Notes under the pieces: generated by a model
The model's database searches: none
What the model was told of the DNA's origin: nothing
The model's input: the letters and a program-made list of their open reading frames with translations, nothing else
Shown here: in pieces, positions 12,262 through 20,982 of the stretch
How the letters are laid out: each line of letters starts with the position of its first letter
How positions within the stretch are numbered: position 1 is the first letter of the stretch
Position numbers and translations under genes: made by a program
Origin: Megasphaera lornae
GTDB lineage: Bacteria; Bacillota; Negativicutes; Veillonellales; Megasphaeraceae
Assembly: GCF_000214495.1 (NCBI RefSeq)
Contig: NZ_AFIJ01000026.1
Span: forward strand, 1-50,167
Reading direction: 5' to 3'
Length of the DNA stretch: 50,167 nucleotides

Positions 12262-13116
12262 TTATCGTCCCCCCAATATACAATTATCAATTAATCTGGT
12301 GTTGCCGATATACACGGCAATCGCCAACAAGACCGATTCTTCTTGTATCGTTTCAATATCTTGCAATGCCGGAAACGTATACAATTCCACATAATCAATC
12401 CGCGCTAACGGTTCCTGCCGCAAAGAAGTCGTTACCAATTGTTTTAAAACCGCCGCATTTCGTTCTCCCTGTTGAAATGCCGCTTCGGCTTTTGCCAAGC
12501 TCTGCGAAAGAATTAAAGCGCTTGCCTTTTCCTCGCGGCTTAAATAGGTATTCCGCGAACTGCGTGCCAAGCCGGTTTCTTCCCGTACAATCGGCACCAT
12601 ATGAATGGTCACCGGCAGGTTCAAATCTTCTACAAACCGGCGAATGACGACCACTTGCTGCGCATCTTTTTGGCCGAAAAAGGCATGCGTCGCCCCGGTA
12701 ATATTCATAAGTTTCGTAACCACAGTCGCTACGCCGCGAAAATGGCCGGGCCGTTTCGCACCGCATAATTTTTTCGTAATCTCGCTTTCCACCTGCACAT
12801 ACGTGCCGTATCCGGAAGGATACATGTCCGCCGGCGTCGGACAAAACATGGCATCTACGCCCGCCCGTTCCAACGCTTCCCGATCCTTTTCTTCTTGTCG
12901 CGGATAGGCTTCATAATCTTCATTCGGCCCGAATTGCACGGGATTGACAAAAACCGAAGCAATGACCGTATCGCATTCTTGCTTGGCCGCTTTCATCAAA
13001 GACAGATGCCCTTCATGAAGGCATCCCATGGTCGGCACTAACGCGACTTTTTTTCCGGCGGCGCGTTGCGCCGCACCATAAGCCCGCATTTCTGTTACAG
13101 TACGAAATACTTCCAT
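12262..13116 (-). CDS. panC: Pantothenate synthetase PanC (pantoate-beta-alanine ligase)
   Basis: ATP-dependent condensation of pantoate with the beta-alanine made by PanD, the last step of pantothenate synthesis. 284 residues, the usual length. Visible family motifs are [13 protein letters not shown] (HxGH nucleotide-binding motif, residues about 29-41), [18 protein letters not shown], the [15 protein letters not shown] segment, and FFGQKDAQQ near 150. A second signature, [13 protein letters not shown], is the KMSKS-like loop. RBS AAAGGAG precedes ATG 13116. It is the first gene of a panC-panD pair that follows a long leader with an intrinsic terminator (see 13117-13385), so it is probably controlled by attenuation. 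Confidence 0.96.
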   Translation of the reverse strand: MEVFRTVTEMRAYGAAQRAAGKKVALVPTMGCLHEGHLSLMKAAKQECDTVIASVFVNPVQFGPNEDYEAYPRQEEKDREALERAGVDAMFCPTPADMYPSGYGTYVQVESEITKKLCGAKRPGHFRGVATVVTKLMNITGATHAFFGQKDAQQVVVIRRFVEDLNLPVTIHMVPIVREETGLARSSRNTYLSREEKASALILSQSLAKAEAAFQQGERNAAVLKQLVTTSLRQEPLARIDYVELYTFPALQDIETIQEESVLLAIAVYIGNTRLIDNCILGGR

Positions 13117-13385
13117 TGTATGACTCCTTTTACGTTCCTATATTTTCGGCAAAAGAAAAAACCTCTCGATGAGGGATCGAAAGGTATCTGTTCATTACGA
13201 CAAACCGGGTGTATCCAAGCACCGGCTGCCCCCTTCTGTCCCGGTCTCAACGATCCAAGCAGGATGGCGTTTCCATACGTATGCGGTACGGCTGCAATGC
13301 CGTACGGGCATGAAAGTATAACTCACCGAAGTGATATCATCTTTTGCCACATCCGTATCATATCATATTTACTGCCGGCGGGCAA
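13117..13385 (-). promoter_or_regulatory. Promoter and attenuator-like 5' leader of panCD
   Basis: On the minus strand a promoter TTGCCC-17-TATGAT (13385-13357) predicts a start near 13350 and an untranslated leader of about 230 nt. The leader has a GTACGGC/GCCGTAC hairpin (13286-13305), a multi-stem block with ACCGGG/CCCGGT pairing, and an intrinsic terminator (stem CCTTTCGAT/ATCGAGAGG at 13162-13184, then six T) about 40 bases before panC. GGATCG at 13256-13251 can pair with CGATCC of the terminator's 5' arm (13179-13174), so an antiterminator form is possible. I do not recognise a known aptamer; the pan RNA motif is a candidate, and T-box hallmarks are absent. Confidence 0.6.
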
Positions 13386-13426
13386 TAGTGAACAAATTCA
13401 CGATTATTTTTATGGCGAAAATACGC

Positions 13427-13500
13427 AAAAAACGACCGGTTCTCTTCCCCCCGACACGCGGTACTCGCGTATACCGTGCGGGGGAAAAGAACCGACCGTT
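13427..13500 (-). terminator. Intrinsic terminator of proS
   Basis: Very long hairpin on the minus strand: ACGGTCGGTTCTTTTCCCCC arm, loop near TACGCGAG, complementary arm, then TTTTTT. It begins 6 bases beyond the proS stop codon and separates proS from the panCD promoter. Confidence 0.92.
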
Positions 13501-13505
13501 GCCGT

Positions 13506-15233
13506 TTATTGACCGCTTGCCCGCAGTTCACGGAGAATGGCCTGTACTCTGCCGACCGCCGTATGTACGGGCACCACTTCTTTCACACCGGTACGCCGTA
13601 CTTTTATTTCTACGGTTCCTTTGGTTTTTGTATCTTTTCCTACTACAATCTGTACGGGATAGCCGATAAGATCGGCATCATTAAATTTAACGCCCGCCCG
13701 TTCCGGACGATCGTCCAACACAATTTCCGAACTGTCGGCGGATAATTGCGTATATAATTCCCGTGCCGTCGTAACCATCACTTCATCTTTCATATTTAAC
13801 GGCAAAATAACCGCTTCGTACGGCGCAATGGCTACCGGCCAAAGAATCCCCCGTTCATCATGGTATTGTTCAATGGCCGCCGCCATCGTACGCGTAACGC
13901 CGATGCCGTAGCAGCCCATGACAAACGGTTTGGCCTTACCGTCTTTATCCAAAAATGAAGCTTGCAGCGCTTCGGAATATTTCGTTCCCAATTGGAATAC
14001 CTGTCCCACTTCAATCCCCCGGGTCAATTGAACGGGCGCGCCGCATTCCGGACAACCGTCCGCAGCCGTAATCAAACGAATAGCGGCCACTTGTACCCCC
14101 GTAAAATCCCGCGACGGTGTAACGTGACGATAATGGAATCCTTCTTCATTGGCCCCTGTGACGCCATTATAAATTTGCATCGCCGTCGGATCGACGAGAA
14201 TATGAAACTGTTCACTTGCTTTTGCCGCGCCCAAGGGACTCATGTATCCCGGCACCAAGCCGTATTTTTGTAAAAGTTCCGCACTTGCCGGGGTCGCGTC
14301 ATGCCCGCCCACAACATGTTGCACGGCCACTTCATTGACCTCATGATCGCCGCGCACCATACACAATACCAACTTGCCGTCAATGTCCAACGCTACCGCT
14401 TTAATGGTCTTTTCCGCCGGTACGCCTGCCGCCTGTACCAGGTCTTCAATCGTCGAACAATGCGGCGTGGCAAATTTTTCTATCGCCTGCAACGGTTCCG
14501 CCGCCGCCTGTAAGGGGTTCGGAGTCGCCTGTTCCACATCGGCGGCATAGGCGCACTGCGTACAAGTGACAATATCCGCTTCGCCCGAAGCGGCCAAGGC
14601 CATAAATTCATGGCTGTGTTTCCCGCCGATTTGTCCCGAATCCGCCAACACGGTGCGATATTGCAGGCCGCAGCGAGTAAAAATACGGCTGTATGCCTCA
14701 TACATAGCTTGATAACTTTTTTCCAATCCTTCCTGATCCGTATCAAACGAATACGAGTCCTGCATGACAAATTCCCGACTCCGCATTAATCCGAAACGGG
14801 GACGGATTTCATCACGATACTTATTTTGGATTTGATACAAATTGACCGGCAACTGTTTATACGAACGTAACTCATTGCGTACTAACGTCGTGATCAATTC
14901 TTCATGCGTCGGGGCCAAGCAATATTCATTTCCGTGCCGATCCGCCAATTTAAACATTTCTTTGCCGTATACATCCCACCGTCCCGATTCTTGCCAAATT
15001 TCCGCCGGCTGAACAATGGGCATCATAATTTCCTGCGCCCCTGTTTTATCCATTTCTTCCCGAATAATTTTTTCAATCTTCAACACGCCGCGACGTGCCA
15101 ACGGTAAAAAAGAGTAAAACCCCGAGGCATTTTTACGAATCATGCCCGCTTTCAACATATATTTATGACTCGCCACCTCGGCTTCCGCCGGATCGTCGCG
15201 CAGTGTAGGACAATATAATTTAGATGCTAACAT
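13506..15233 (-). CDS. proS: Prolyl-tRNA synthetase ProS
   Basis: Charges tRNA-Pro; class II aminoacyl-tRNA synthetase, 575 residues, the length of the bacterial type with an editing insertion. Motif 1 region is near LLPLARRGVLKIEKIIREEMDKTGAQEIMMP, motif 2 shows as RYRDEIRPRFGLMRSREFVMQDSYSF (residues about 138-163), and motif 3 as GCYGIGVTRTMAAAIEQ near 440. The INS/YbaK-like editing domain occupies about 230-390 (AVALDIDGKLVLCMVRGDHEVNE). A C-terminal anticodon-binding domain follows. Start ATG 15233 has AGGAGGGT upstream. It follows the terminator of the large metallocofactor operon and looks monocistronic. Confidence 0.97.
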   Translation of the reverse strand: MLASKLYCPTLRDDPAEAEVASHKYMLKAGMIRKNASGFYSFLPLARRGVLKIEKIIREEMDKTGAQEIMMPIVQPAEIWQESGRWDVYGKEMFKLADRHGNEYCLAPTHEELITTLVRNELRSYKQLPVNLYQIQNKYRDEIRPRFGLMRSREFVMQDSYSFDTDQEGLEKSYQAMYEAYSRIFTRCGLQYRTVLADSGQIGGKHSHEFMALAASGEADIVTCTQCAYAADVEQATPNPLQAAAEPLQAIEKFATPHCSTIEDLVQAAGVPAEKTIKAVALDIDGKLVLCMVRGDHEVNEVAVQHVVGGHDATPASAELLQKYGLVPGYMSPLGAAKASEQFHILVDPTAMQIYNGVTGANEEGFHYRHVTPSRDFTGVQVAAIRLITAADGCPECGAPVQLTRGIEVGQVFQLGTKYSEALQASFLDKDGKAKPFVMGCYGIGVTRTMAAAIEQYHDERGILWPVAIAPYEAVILPLNMKDEVMVTTARELYTQLSADSSEIVLDDRPERAGVKFNDADLIGYPVQIVVGKDTKTKGTVEIKVRRTGVKEVVPVHTAVGRVQAILRELRASGQ

Positions 15234-15284
15234 TATTCCTTACCCTCCTAAGTACCCGGAACCTGTACGTCCCTGAGTTTACCA

Positions 15285-15313
15285 TAAAAAAAACGGTCTT
15301 TTTAAACAAGACC
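15285..15313 (-). terminator. Intrinsic terminator of the 13-gene hyp/nitrogenase-like operon
   Basis: Minus-strand stem GGTCTT...AAGACC followed by GTTTTTTTT. It lies about 108 bases beyond the cbiK stop codon, before proS, and closes the operon. The bases between (15314-15420) show nothing else I can name. Confidence 0.8.
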
Positions 15314-15420
15314 TTACTTGGCATTTTTGTTTTATTTTATACCGGCAACGATAGACCCGTCAATGAAAATCCGAAGAAAGACGCCGCCCCGCCACGGAGT
15401 TCCCCATGGGCCGGCTCTCC

Positions 15421-16359
15421 TTACGCTTCGTCGTGCAAATATTCCCGAGCTTCCCGTACACGGACTAAGAACAAACGGCGTACGGCCTCATTTTCTCCCA
15501 ACCCGTGCAAGTAGGTCCGCACGTGAAAGCCGGCCCTTTCCAACTGCCGCCGATCCGCCGTCGCCATATCGTTCCGAGCATGTTCTCCGGCCACCAGCAT
15601 GAGCGGCATAAGGGTCACGGTTTGTATATGCTGCGCGCGTAAAACGGGCAACACGGACGCTAAATTCGGCCAGCCTTCGACAGAATAAAGGTATACCTGC
15701 CGCCGCAATATTTCCTGTAACCGCAATTGAATCACGGAATAGTACGCATTGGCCGGATGCGGCGTACCATGGGCCAGCCACAACACGGCGCCATGATTTT
15801 CCGCCGGCGGCAAGGCGGGTTCCATGGCCCGAATAAAATCCGCAATGTCGTCCCGTTGCGCTTCTTGTCCCATCCAATATAATAACGGCGTACTTAATAC
15901 CAGTTGTTTAAAAGACGTTTTATACTCTTCCCACAGGGCCAGTTTATAGGCATATTCCACGCCGGGTATAATATCCAGAGAAATCATCAGCACCCGAGTA
16001 TAGCCTTCCTGCCACAATTTCTGCAGTGCTTCCGCCGGTAAAAGTACCTTTCTCCCTTGTGTGCGTGCCAACCGGGATACCACAATATGGGAAGTAAACG
16101 CGATTTCTACCCGCATATGCGGATACGCCGCCTGTATATCCCGCACGACCGGCATAATGCCGGCATGCGCGGCGACAGTATGGGTCGTGCCGAAACAAAG
16201 CACGATGACGGCATCTTTATTCGGTAGAGTCGCCATGTCGGGACAGCAATACGAACGGACGCCCAACTGTGTCGCCCGTACCAACGCGGCCGGTGCTTGC
16301 CGCACTTCGGCATGTAACATGTATCCCCGACCGTAAGCCGCTTGTTTTTCCTGTTTCAT
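15421..16359 (-). CDS. cbiK: CbiK-type sirohydrochlorin chelatase (cobaltochelatase), last gene of the operon
   Basis: Inserts a divalent metal, normally Co2+, into sirohydrochlorin in the anaerobic cobalamin pathway. The family is recognised by FGTTHTVAAHAGI (residues about 56-68), the metal-binding LWLAHGTPHPANAYYSVIQ with its two His, and LVAGEHARNDMA near 270 (compare GDHANNDM in CbiK). 312 residues from ATG 16359, chosen because AAGGAG lies upstream; a longer frame has no RBS. An extra N-terminal stretch of about 45 residues precedes the chelatase core and has two adjacent Cys; no signal peptide. It lies 96 bases after hydF in the same operon, with no other cobalamin gene nearby. Metal specificity cannot be read from the sequence: nickel, as in CfbA of F430 synthesis, is an alternative worth testing because of the NifH/NifD-like neighbours. 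Confidence 0.88.
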   Translation of the reverse strand: MKQEKQAAYGRGYMLHAEVRQAPAALVRATQLGVRSYCCPDMATLPNKDAVIVLCFGTTHTVAAHAGIMPVVRDIQAAYPHMRVEIAFTSHIVVSRLARTQGRKVLLPAEALQKLWQEGYTRVLMISLDIIPGVEYAYKLALWEEYKTSFKQLVLSTPLLYWMGQEAQRDDIADFIRAMEPALPPAENHGAVLWLAHGTPHPANAYYSVIQLRLQEILRRQVYLYSVEGWPNLASVLPVLRAQHIQTVTLMPLMLVAGEHARNDMATADRRQLERAGFHVRTYLHGLGENEAVRRLFLVRVREAREYLHDEA

Positions 16360-16455
16360 AAAGATTCTCCTTATAGGTACCTCGAATACCGACCGTATCT
16401 CGCCGCGAAGAACCGCCCGCACGCTGCACGTTTACCGCCCCGAAGCGGCCGGCCC

Positions 16456-17658
16456 TTAGGATTCCGCCAAGGCTTTCAACGCCGGAAAGACACTTAAACT
16501 GCGGGGCAAAATGCCCTTCATATAGGCAATAGCCGTGCCGTAATTAGTCATGGGCAGACCCTGATCGCCGGCACATTTCAGGCGATATTGCAATTCTCTG
16601 CTATTCAACATACACCCGCCGCAATGTATGGCCAACGCATACGGACGCAGGTCTTCCGGAAACTCGCGGCCGGAGGAAGTGGCAATGACCAGTTTTTTCC
16701 CGGTAAATTCCCGCAACCACCGCGGCAATTTAACCGTACCGATATCTTCACACTGCCGATGATGAGTGCATCCTTCCGAAACCAGCACGCAATCGCCGTC
16801 CTGCAGTGTACGAATGCGGCGAACCCCTTGAATCGCCGCTTGTAAAAACCCTTTATGGCGAGCCATTAAAATAGAAAAAGACGTCAACGGAATATGCGAC
16901 GGCGTCACCTTCGCTACCGCCGCAAAAGCCTGACTGTCCGTAATCACTAAATCCGCTTTATATGCCAAGCGTTGCAGCGTGGCCGCTAATTCCGTCGTTT
17001 GTACGACCAATGCCGAGGCATGTGCATCCAAGATTTCCCGAATCGTTTGTTGCTGCGGTAAAATCAAGCGGCCTTTAGGAGCCGCCGAATCTACCGGAAC
17101 TACCAGTACGACAAGATTGCCGGGCTGTAACAAATCTTTCACAATCGGACAGGCTTCTTCTTCCGGTTTTAAAACCGCCAAGCGTTCTTTTAATTCATAA
17201 ATGCCCTGTTTTTTTAACGCGCTCACATATATCTCATGTTCGCCTGCAGGCGGTACGTGTTCCAGCATATCCCGTTTGTTGTACACAATAAGATACGGCA
17301 GTCCTTTTTGTTGTATCAGTTGCAATACTTCCATATCCAACGGCCGTAAGCCCGCAGCGGCATCCGCTACCAGCACGGCAATATCCGTTTTATTCAATAC
17401 GCGCCGTGTACGTGCCACCCGTTTTTCCCCCAAGGTTCCCGTATCGTCCAAGCCGGGCGTATCAATAATCAGCACCGGCCCCAACGGTAATAATTCCATC
17501 GCCTTGGAAACGGGATCGGTCGTCGTTCCTTCCGTGTCCGAAACAATAGACAAATCCTGTCCGGTAACCGCATTGACCAGGCTGGATTTACCGGCATTAC
17601 GATACCCGAAAAAGCCGATGTGAAGACGTTCTCCCGAAGGAGTGTCCTGTAATCCCAT
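16456..17658 (-). CDS. hydF: HydF, [FeFe]-hydrogenase H-cluster maturation GTPase
   Basis: Scaffold and GTPase that carries the diiron precursor of the H-cluster to apo-HydA. 400 residues, full length. The N-terminal Era-like GTPase domain shows G1 GYRNAGKS (residues 18-25), G2/G3 region with DTPGLDD, and G4 NKRD. A dimerisation domain follows, and the C-terminal iron-sulfur cluster domain has the diagnostic CxH-x45-HCxxC (C297, H299, HCGGC near 344). RBS AAGGGA precedes ATG 17658; the gene follows K1 by 24 bases. Partners HydE, HydG and the hydrogenase itself are not in the window. Its place beside hypCDEF and nitrogenase-like genes is unusual. Confidence 0.95.
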   Translation of the reverse strand: MGLQDTPSGERLHIGFFGYRNAGKSSLVNAVTGQDLSIVSDTEGTTTDPVSKAMELLPLGPVLIIDTPGLDDTGTLGEKRVARTRRVLNKTDIAVLVADAAAGLRPLDMEVLQLIQQKGLPYLIVYNKRDMLEHVPPAGEHEIYVSALKKQGIYELKERLAVLKPEEEACPIVKDLLQPGNLVVLVVPVDSAAPKGRLILPQQQTIREILDAHASALVVQTTELAATLQRLAYKADLVITDSQAFAAVAKVTPSHIPLTSFSILMARHKGFLQAAIQGVRRIRTLQDGDCVLVSEGCTHHRQCEDIGTVKLPRWLREFTGKKLVIATSSGREFPEDLRPYALAIHCGGCMLNSRELQYRLKCAGDQGLPMTNYGTAIAYMKGILPRSLSVFPALKALAES

Positions 17659-17682
17659 GTGTTATCCCTTCTTTCCTTATAC

Positions 17683-18864
17683 TTATATATGAAAAAAAGA
17701 ATTAAAATCTTTAAATAAATTGGGAATCGACGCCTGATACAGACGTCCGGAAAAAGCTTCATGCCCTAAGGGAATAAATTTCGCACCTTCCGGTATAATC
17801 GCTTCATATAAAGGATCGGCTATGATGGTTTTATAGGCTTGCAAAATTTCCATGAGCGCTCCTTCCGACCGTACCTGATGATCTCTCGCGCCCAACGTTC
17901 CCGGCGCCGCCGCCAACGGACAGCAAACATCCGCACCTTCTCCGGTGACGCGCTCCAGGGCCGCCGCCAGCGAGGTCGCATACACACTTTCGCCGATAAT
18001 TACCGTCGCCGTTTCTTTTTCTTGTCGCACGGTCAATAAAGGATATTGTACCCGCCCCGTGGCCGCGGCCGTCCGCAAAGACGCGGCCAGTATCTCCTGC
18101 AACGGCGGTAACGGCAAACCGACGACATACGGTTGAGAAAAGCGTTCCTGTAATACCGTGGCCGCCCCCAAACCTCCGTACGAAGCTACCAGATTCACCT
18201 CCGCCCTGCCGGCATCTCTGATTTCTTCATACACACTGCCCATGGCCCAAAGAGAAGAAACGGCAAATCCCTGCCGCGTAAGACAACGACGCAGTGCTTT
18301 TTCACTGCCGTTAACCGCAAAATCCAACGGCGTTACGCCCAATATATTGACCTTCAGCCCCTGCCCTTGCGAAGCAAAGGACGGTTGCCATGAGCAACAG
18401 GACGAGGGGGCGGAAACGGCGGCTACCATATGTTCCGCCACCATTTTAAAGGCCTTAAAAATTCCCTGTTCATACGTCTGCATACTGTTCGTGGCAACAA
18501 AAAACACGGGCAACCCGGTCCGCTTTTGCAAGACTTTCGCCAATGCCGGGAAATCCGTCCCCATCAGCAACGGCACCGGCGTACATAAGAGCGTAATAAA
18601 CCGCGGTTGATACTTGGCGGCCGCCGTTTCCACATCGTGAAGCAATTTTTCTTCATTGCCCAGCACGGCATCCATTTCCGTCAACCCGGTAATAAAAATA
18701 AGGCTGTCCGTATCATACCAACGCGGTTCGTCATGCGTCGTATACGTCGAGTTGCAACCGGACGGATCGTGAATCACCGTCATTCCGCCCAATTCAAACA
18801 ACGCCGAACACACGCCGAACGTATCGGCGGAATACGTGGAAATACGACTGACCGCTTCTTTCAT
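17683..18864 (-). CDS. Nitrogenase component 1-like subunit, NifK/NifN-like (K1)
   Basis: Nitrogenase-type oxidoreductase family, 393 residues from ATG 18864, which overlaps the stop of D1 as ATGA and aligns with the K2 start (MKEAVSRIS against MKGLWKYIS). A longer frame to 18885 exists. The N-terminal domain has Cys19 (FGVCSALFE), Cys37 (HDPSGCNS) and Cys94 (LLCTPVP), at the spacing of the three P-cluster-type ligands of NifD/NifK families; DEPRWYDTD and GLxxMDAVLGxEEKL are typical of the NifK/BchB/NifN side. It is homologous to K2 (25634-26665) along its length. Expected to pair with D1 and receive electrons from H1. Substrate unknown. Confidence 0.85.
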   Translation of the reverse strand: MKEAVSRISTYSADTFGVCSALFELGGMTVIHDPSGCNSTYTTHDEPRWYDTDSLIFITGLTEMDAVLGNEEKLLHDVETAAAKYQPRFITLLCTPVPLLMGTDFPALAKVLQKRTGLPVFFVATNSMQTYEQGIFKAFKMVAEHMVAAVSAPSSCCSWQPSFASQGQGLKVNILGVTPLDFAVNGSEKALRRCLTRQGFAVSSLWAMGSVYEEIRDAGRAEVNLVASYGGLGAATVLQERFSQPYVVGLPLPPLQEILAASLRTAAATGRVQYPLLTVRQEKETATVIIGESVYATSLAAALERVTGEGADVCCPLAAAPGTLGARDHQVRSEGALMEILQAYKTIIADPLYEAIIPEGAKFIPLGHEAFSGRLYQASIPNLFKDFNSFFHI

Positions 18865-20186
18865 AAACATGTCGGACACCCCCATCCTTTTTGCTGTATA
18901 TATGCCGCCGCCGACTTTTCTTCCCGCACGGCCTTGATCAGTTGCCGCGCCATTTCTTGTATCCCCGCATAATCACGCCAGCCGCCGCCTTCTACGATAT
19001 TGACGAAGTGCGAAGTACCGGTATAGTAAGCCGCCTTCTGTCCGATAGCCAAAAAATCGGTGTCCGTACGTGCCGCCGCATGCATATACGCATGCCGTAC
19101 GGCATACACCCGCACGGTCGGAAAGTGGCGCTGTAACAGCGCTACATCCGCCTCATCATCCGGAACGGCCGTGTCGCAATAGATGCGCTGTACATTAAAG
19201 CCCTGTTCCAATAATAACCGGGCCAGAGAAAAAGGACGCGTAACCGCTGTAAAATCAATTGCAATCGGTCGTCCGCCCACGATTTTCAACGCTTCCTGCA
19301 AACGGCGATCGCATTGTTGTTTTGTTTCCGTATACGACGGCAGAGCAATCTGTAACCGCTGCGCCAATCGTTGTAAATTCGCTTCTATTTCTTCATAATT
19401 CCACGCAGCGGACAAATATACTTGTTGCTGCCCCAATCTTTTTTCCAACGCCGCCAGCGCAATATGTGCCAACGGTTCTTGCCCGATATTTAGAAAACTG
19501 CTTCCCATGGCCAGATATTCTTCATACGACGTACAAGTCGGCAATTGTCGAAGACGATAGCCGTTCGCCCGCAATAACGAAGACAATTCGCACTGCGGCC
19601 GTACCGGTAAATTGCTGCCGATCATATTAAGCGAAGTACCGTCTACCGCTTGTTTCTCCAATAAACTGTAAATTTGTCGCCGTGTACGCATTTCCGCCGT
19701 TAATTTGGAATGCCGGCGAATCGGATCCATCCAGCACGGCACAAAGGCAATGTGAGGATAGGCGGATACTAATTGTTTATATACATGTTGCCAATCACAG
19801 CCCATAAAATGATGTATGCAGGAAGGATAAATAAAACAAGCTTTCGGCGCCTTGGGCAGCCGTGATAAAATTTCCGCCGTCCCCCGCAAAACGGTGTCTT
19901 CCATGGTGCCGTCAAATAACTGCTTTTCTTCCACAACAATAGAAGAAAAACGGGAAAGCGCCCCCATTTCGGCCGCCGTCAAAACGACGCCGCGCAAACA
20001 GCCGAGTGCGCAAATATAAATTTGATGTGATTCGGGCACCAACATATTAGTATGTACAATATTCCAAGTGCCTCGTGCCGGCGGCGAGTATTGCAGCCCG
20101 TCATAAAAAAAAGACGGAAATTTCGCCGCGGCAATGGGCAAATCCACTACTTGCGGGTCCGGGGTTCCCTTTATACGCTTCAACAT
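18861..20186 (-). CDS. Nitrogenase component 1-like subunit, NifD/NifE-like (D1)
   Basis: 441 residues; RBS GAGGTGA precedes ATG 20186. Conserved with D2 in cysteines C63 (ALGCLRG, matching C71 of D2) and C123 (YPSCIHHFMGCD, matching C132 of D2), candidate ligands of an interfacial iron-sulfur cluster. The segment RRQIYSLLEKQ...LNMIGSNLPVRPQCEL matches the middle domain of NifD-type proteins. In the segment aligning with the FeMo-cofactor Cys275 region of NifD (SFLNIGQEPLAHIALAALEKRLG) there is no Cys, so a nitrogenase M-cluster is not expected. The C-terminus ends WGCPTCL, a CxxC tail that D2 lacks. Gene order H1-D1-K1 with overlaps implies a stoichiometric complex. Confidence 0.85.
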   Translation of the reverse strand: MLKRIKGTPDPQVVDLPIAAAKFPSFFYDGLQYSPPARGTWNIVHTNMLVPESHQIYICALGCLRGVVLTAAEMGALSRFSSIVVEEKQLFDGTMEDTVLRGTAEILSRLPKAPKACFIYPSCIHHFMGCDWQHVYKQLVSAYPHIAFVPCWMDPIRRHSKLTAEMRTRRQIYSLLEKQAVDGTSLNMIGSNLPVRPQCELSSLLRANGYRLRQLPTCTSYEEYLAMGSSFLNIGQEPLAHIALAALEKRLGQQQVYLSAAWNYEEIEANLQRLAQRLQIALPSYTETKQQCDRRLQEALKIVGGRPIAIDFTAVTRPFSLARLLLEQGFNVQRIYCDTAVPDDEADVALLQRHFPTVRVYAVRHAYMHAAARTDTDFLAIGQKAAYYTGTSHFVNIVEGGGWRDYAGIQEMARQLIKAVREEKSAAAYIQQKGWGCPTCL

Positions 20187-20190
20187 AGGC

Positions 20191-20946
20191 TCACCTCAAC
20201 GCATCCCGATACACGGCTTGGGCCAACCGCCGATATTCCTCGGCCATGCTGCTTTCAGGAAACGCTTCGATCACCGTTTTTCCCGCCTCTTCGGCCGCCG
20301 CTACGACGGTGCTGCGACTGAGGGTCCCGATGACGGGCGCCTGAATGTCCGCCGCCAAGGCCTGTACTTTTTCCGTTTCCTGCAACACATTGCGCCGATT
20401 TAAAATCAGTCCTCCCAAGCGGGCATACCCTCGGTCTTTAAACTGCCGCACGGCCATGGCTATATTGGCCGCCGCATATATGGCCATATTTTCTCCCGAA
20501 GTAACAATGTACACGGCATCCGCATACCCGTTGCGCATGGGCATGGAAAACCCGCCGCATACTACATCTCCCAGTACATCATAAAACACGACATCCGGTT
20601 TATATTGTTCATACACGCCTTGTTCCGCCAACGTTTCCAAGGCCGCTATAATACCGCGTCCGGCACAGCCGGTACCGGGAATCGGACCGCCGGCTTCGAC
20701 ACAAATACAATTTTTATAGCCCCTGACAATCATGTCCGCCAAGGTTACTTGATCTTCTTTTTCCCGAATTAAATCCAACACGGTCCGCCGGTGCCTTTGA
20801 CCGTGCAGAGCCGTCGTCGAGTCGGCCTTCGGATCGCAGCCGATCTGCATGACCCGAAGACCGCTGTCGGCCAATGCGGCCGTCATATTACAGACCGTAG
20901 TGGATTTTCCTATACCGCCTTTTCCGTAAACGGCAATTTTAATCAT
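20191..20946 (-). CDS. NifH/BchL/CfbC-like ATP-dependent reductase (H1)
   Basis: Homodimeric iron protein that couples ATP hydrolysis to electron transfer through a subunit-bridging [4Fe-4S] cluster. 251 residues, shorter than NifH (about 290), as in CfbC/NflH-type proteins. Walker A is GKGGIGKST (9-17), followed by GCDPKADST; the cluster ligands are Cys94 (GTGCAGRGI) and Cys130 ([11 protein letters not shown]). I took ATG 20946 because AGGAGAA lies just upstream; an upstream in-frame Met (20967) would place the RBS inside the gene. It lies 36 bases after hypE and is the first gene of the second H-D-K module; expected partner D1-K1. Confidence 0.92.
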   Translation of the reverse strand: MIKIAVYGKGGIGKSTTVCNMTAALADSGLRVMQIGCDPKADSTTALHGQRHRRTVLDLIREKEDQVTLADMIVRGYKNCICVEAGGPIPGTGCAGRGIIAALETLAEQGVYEQYKPDVVFYDVLGDVVCGGFSMPMRNGYADAVYIVTSGENMAIYAAANIAMAVRQFKDRGYARLGGLILNRRNVLQETEKVQALAADIQAPVIGTLSRSTVVAAAEEAGKTVIEAFPESSMAEEYRRLAQAVYRDALR

Positions 20947-20982
20947 AACCCGTTCTCCTATACCCATTTGCAGGAAAATCTA

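Noticed and set aside
13117-13385. T-box riboswitch upstream of panC
   Set aside because: The terminator arrangement is similar, but the conserved T-box sequence (TGGNACCGCG) is absent; only a GCCGTACCGC-like hairpin is present.
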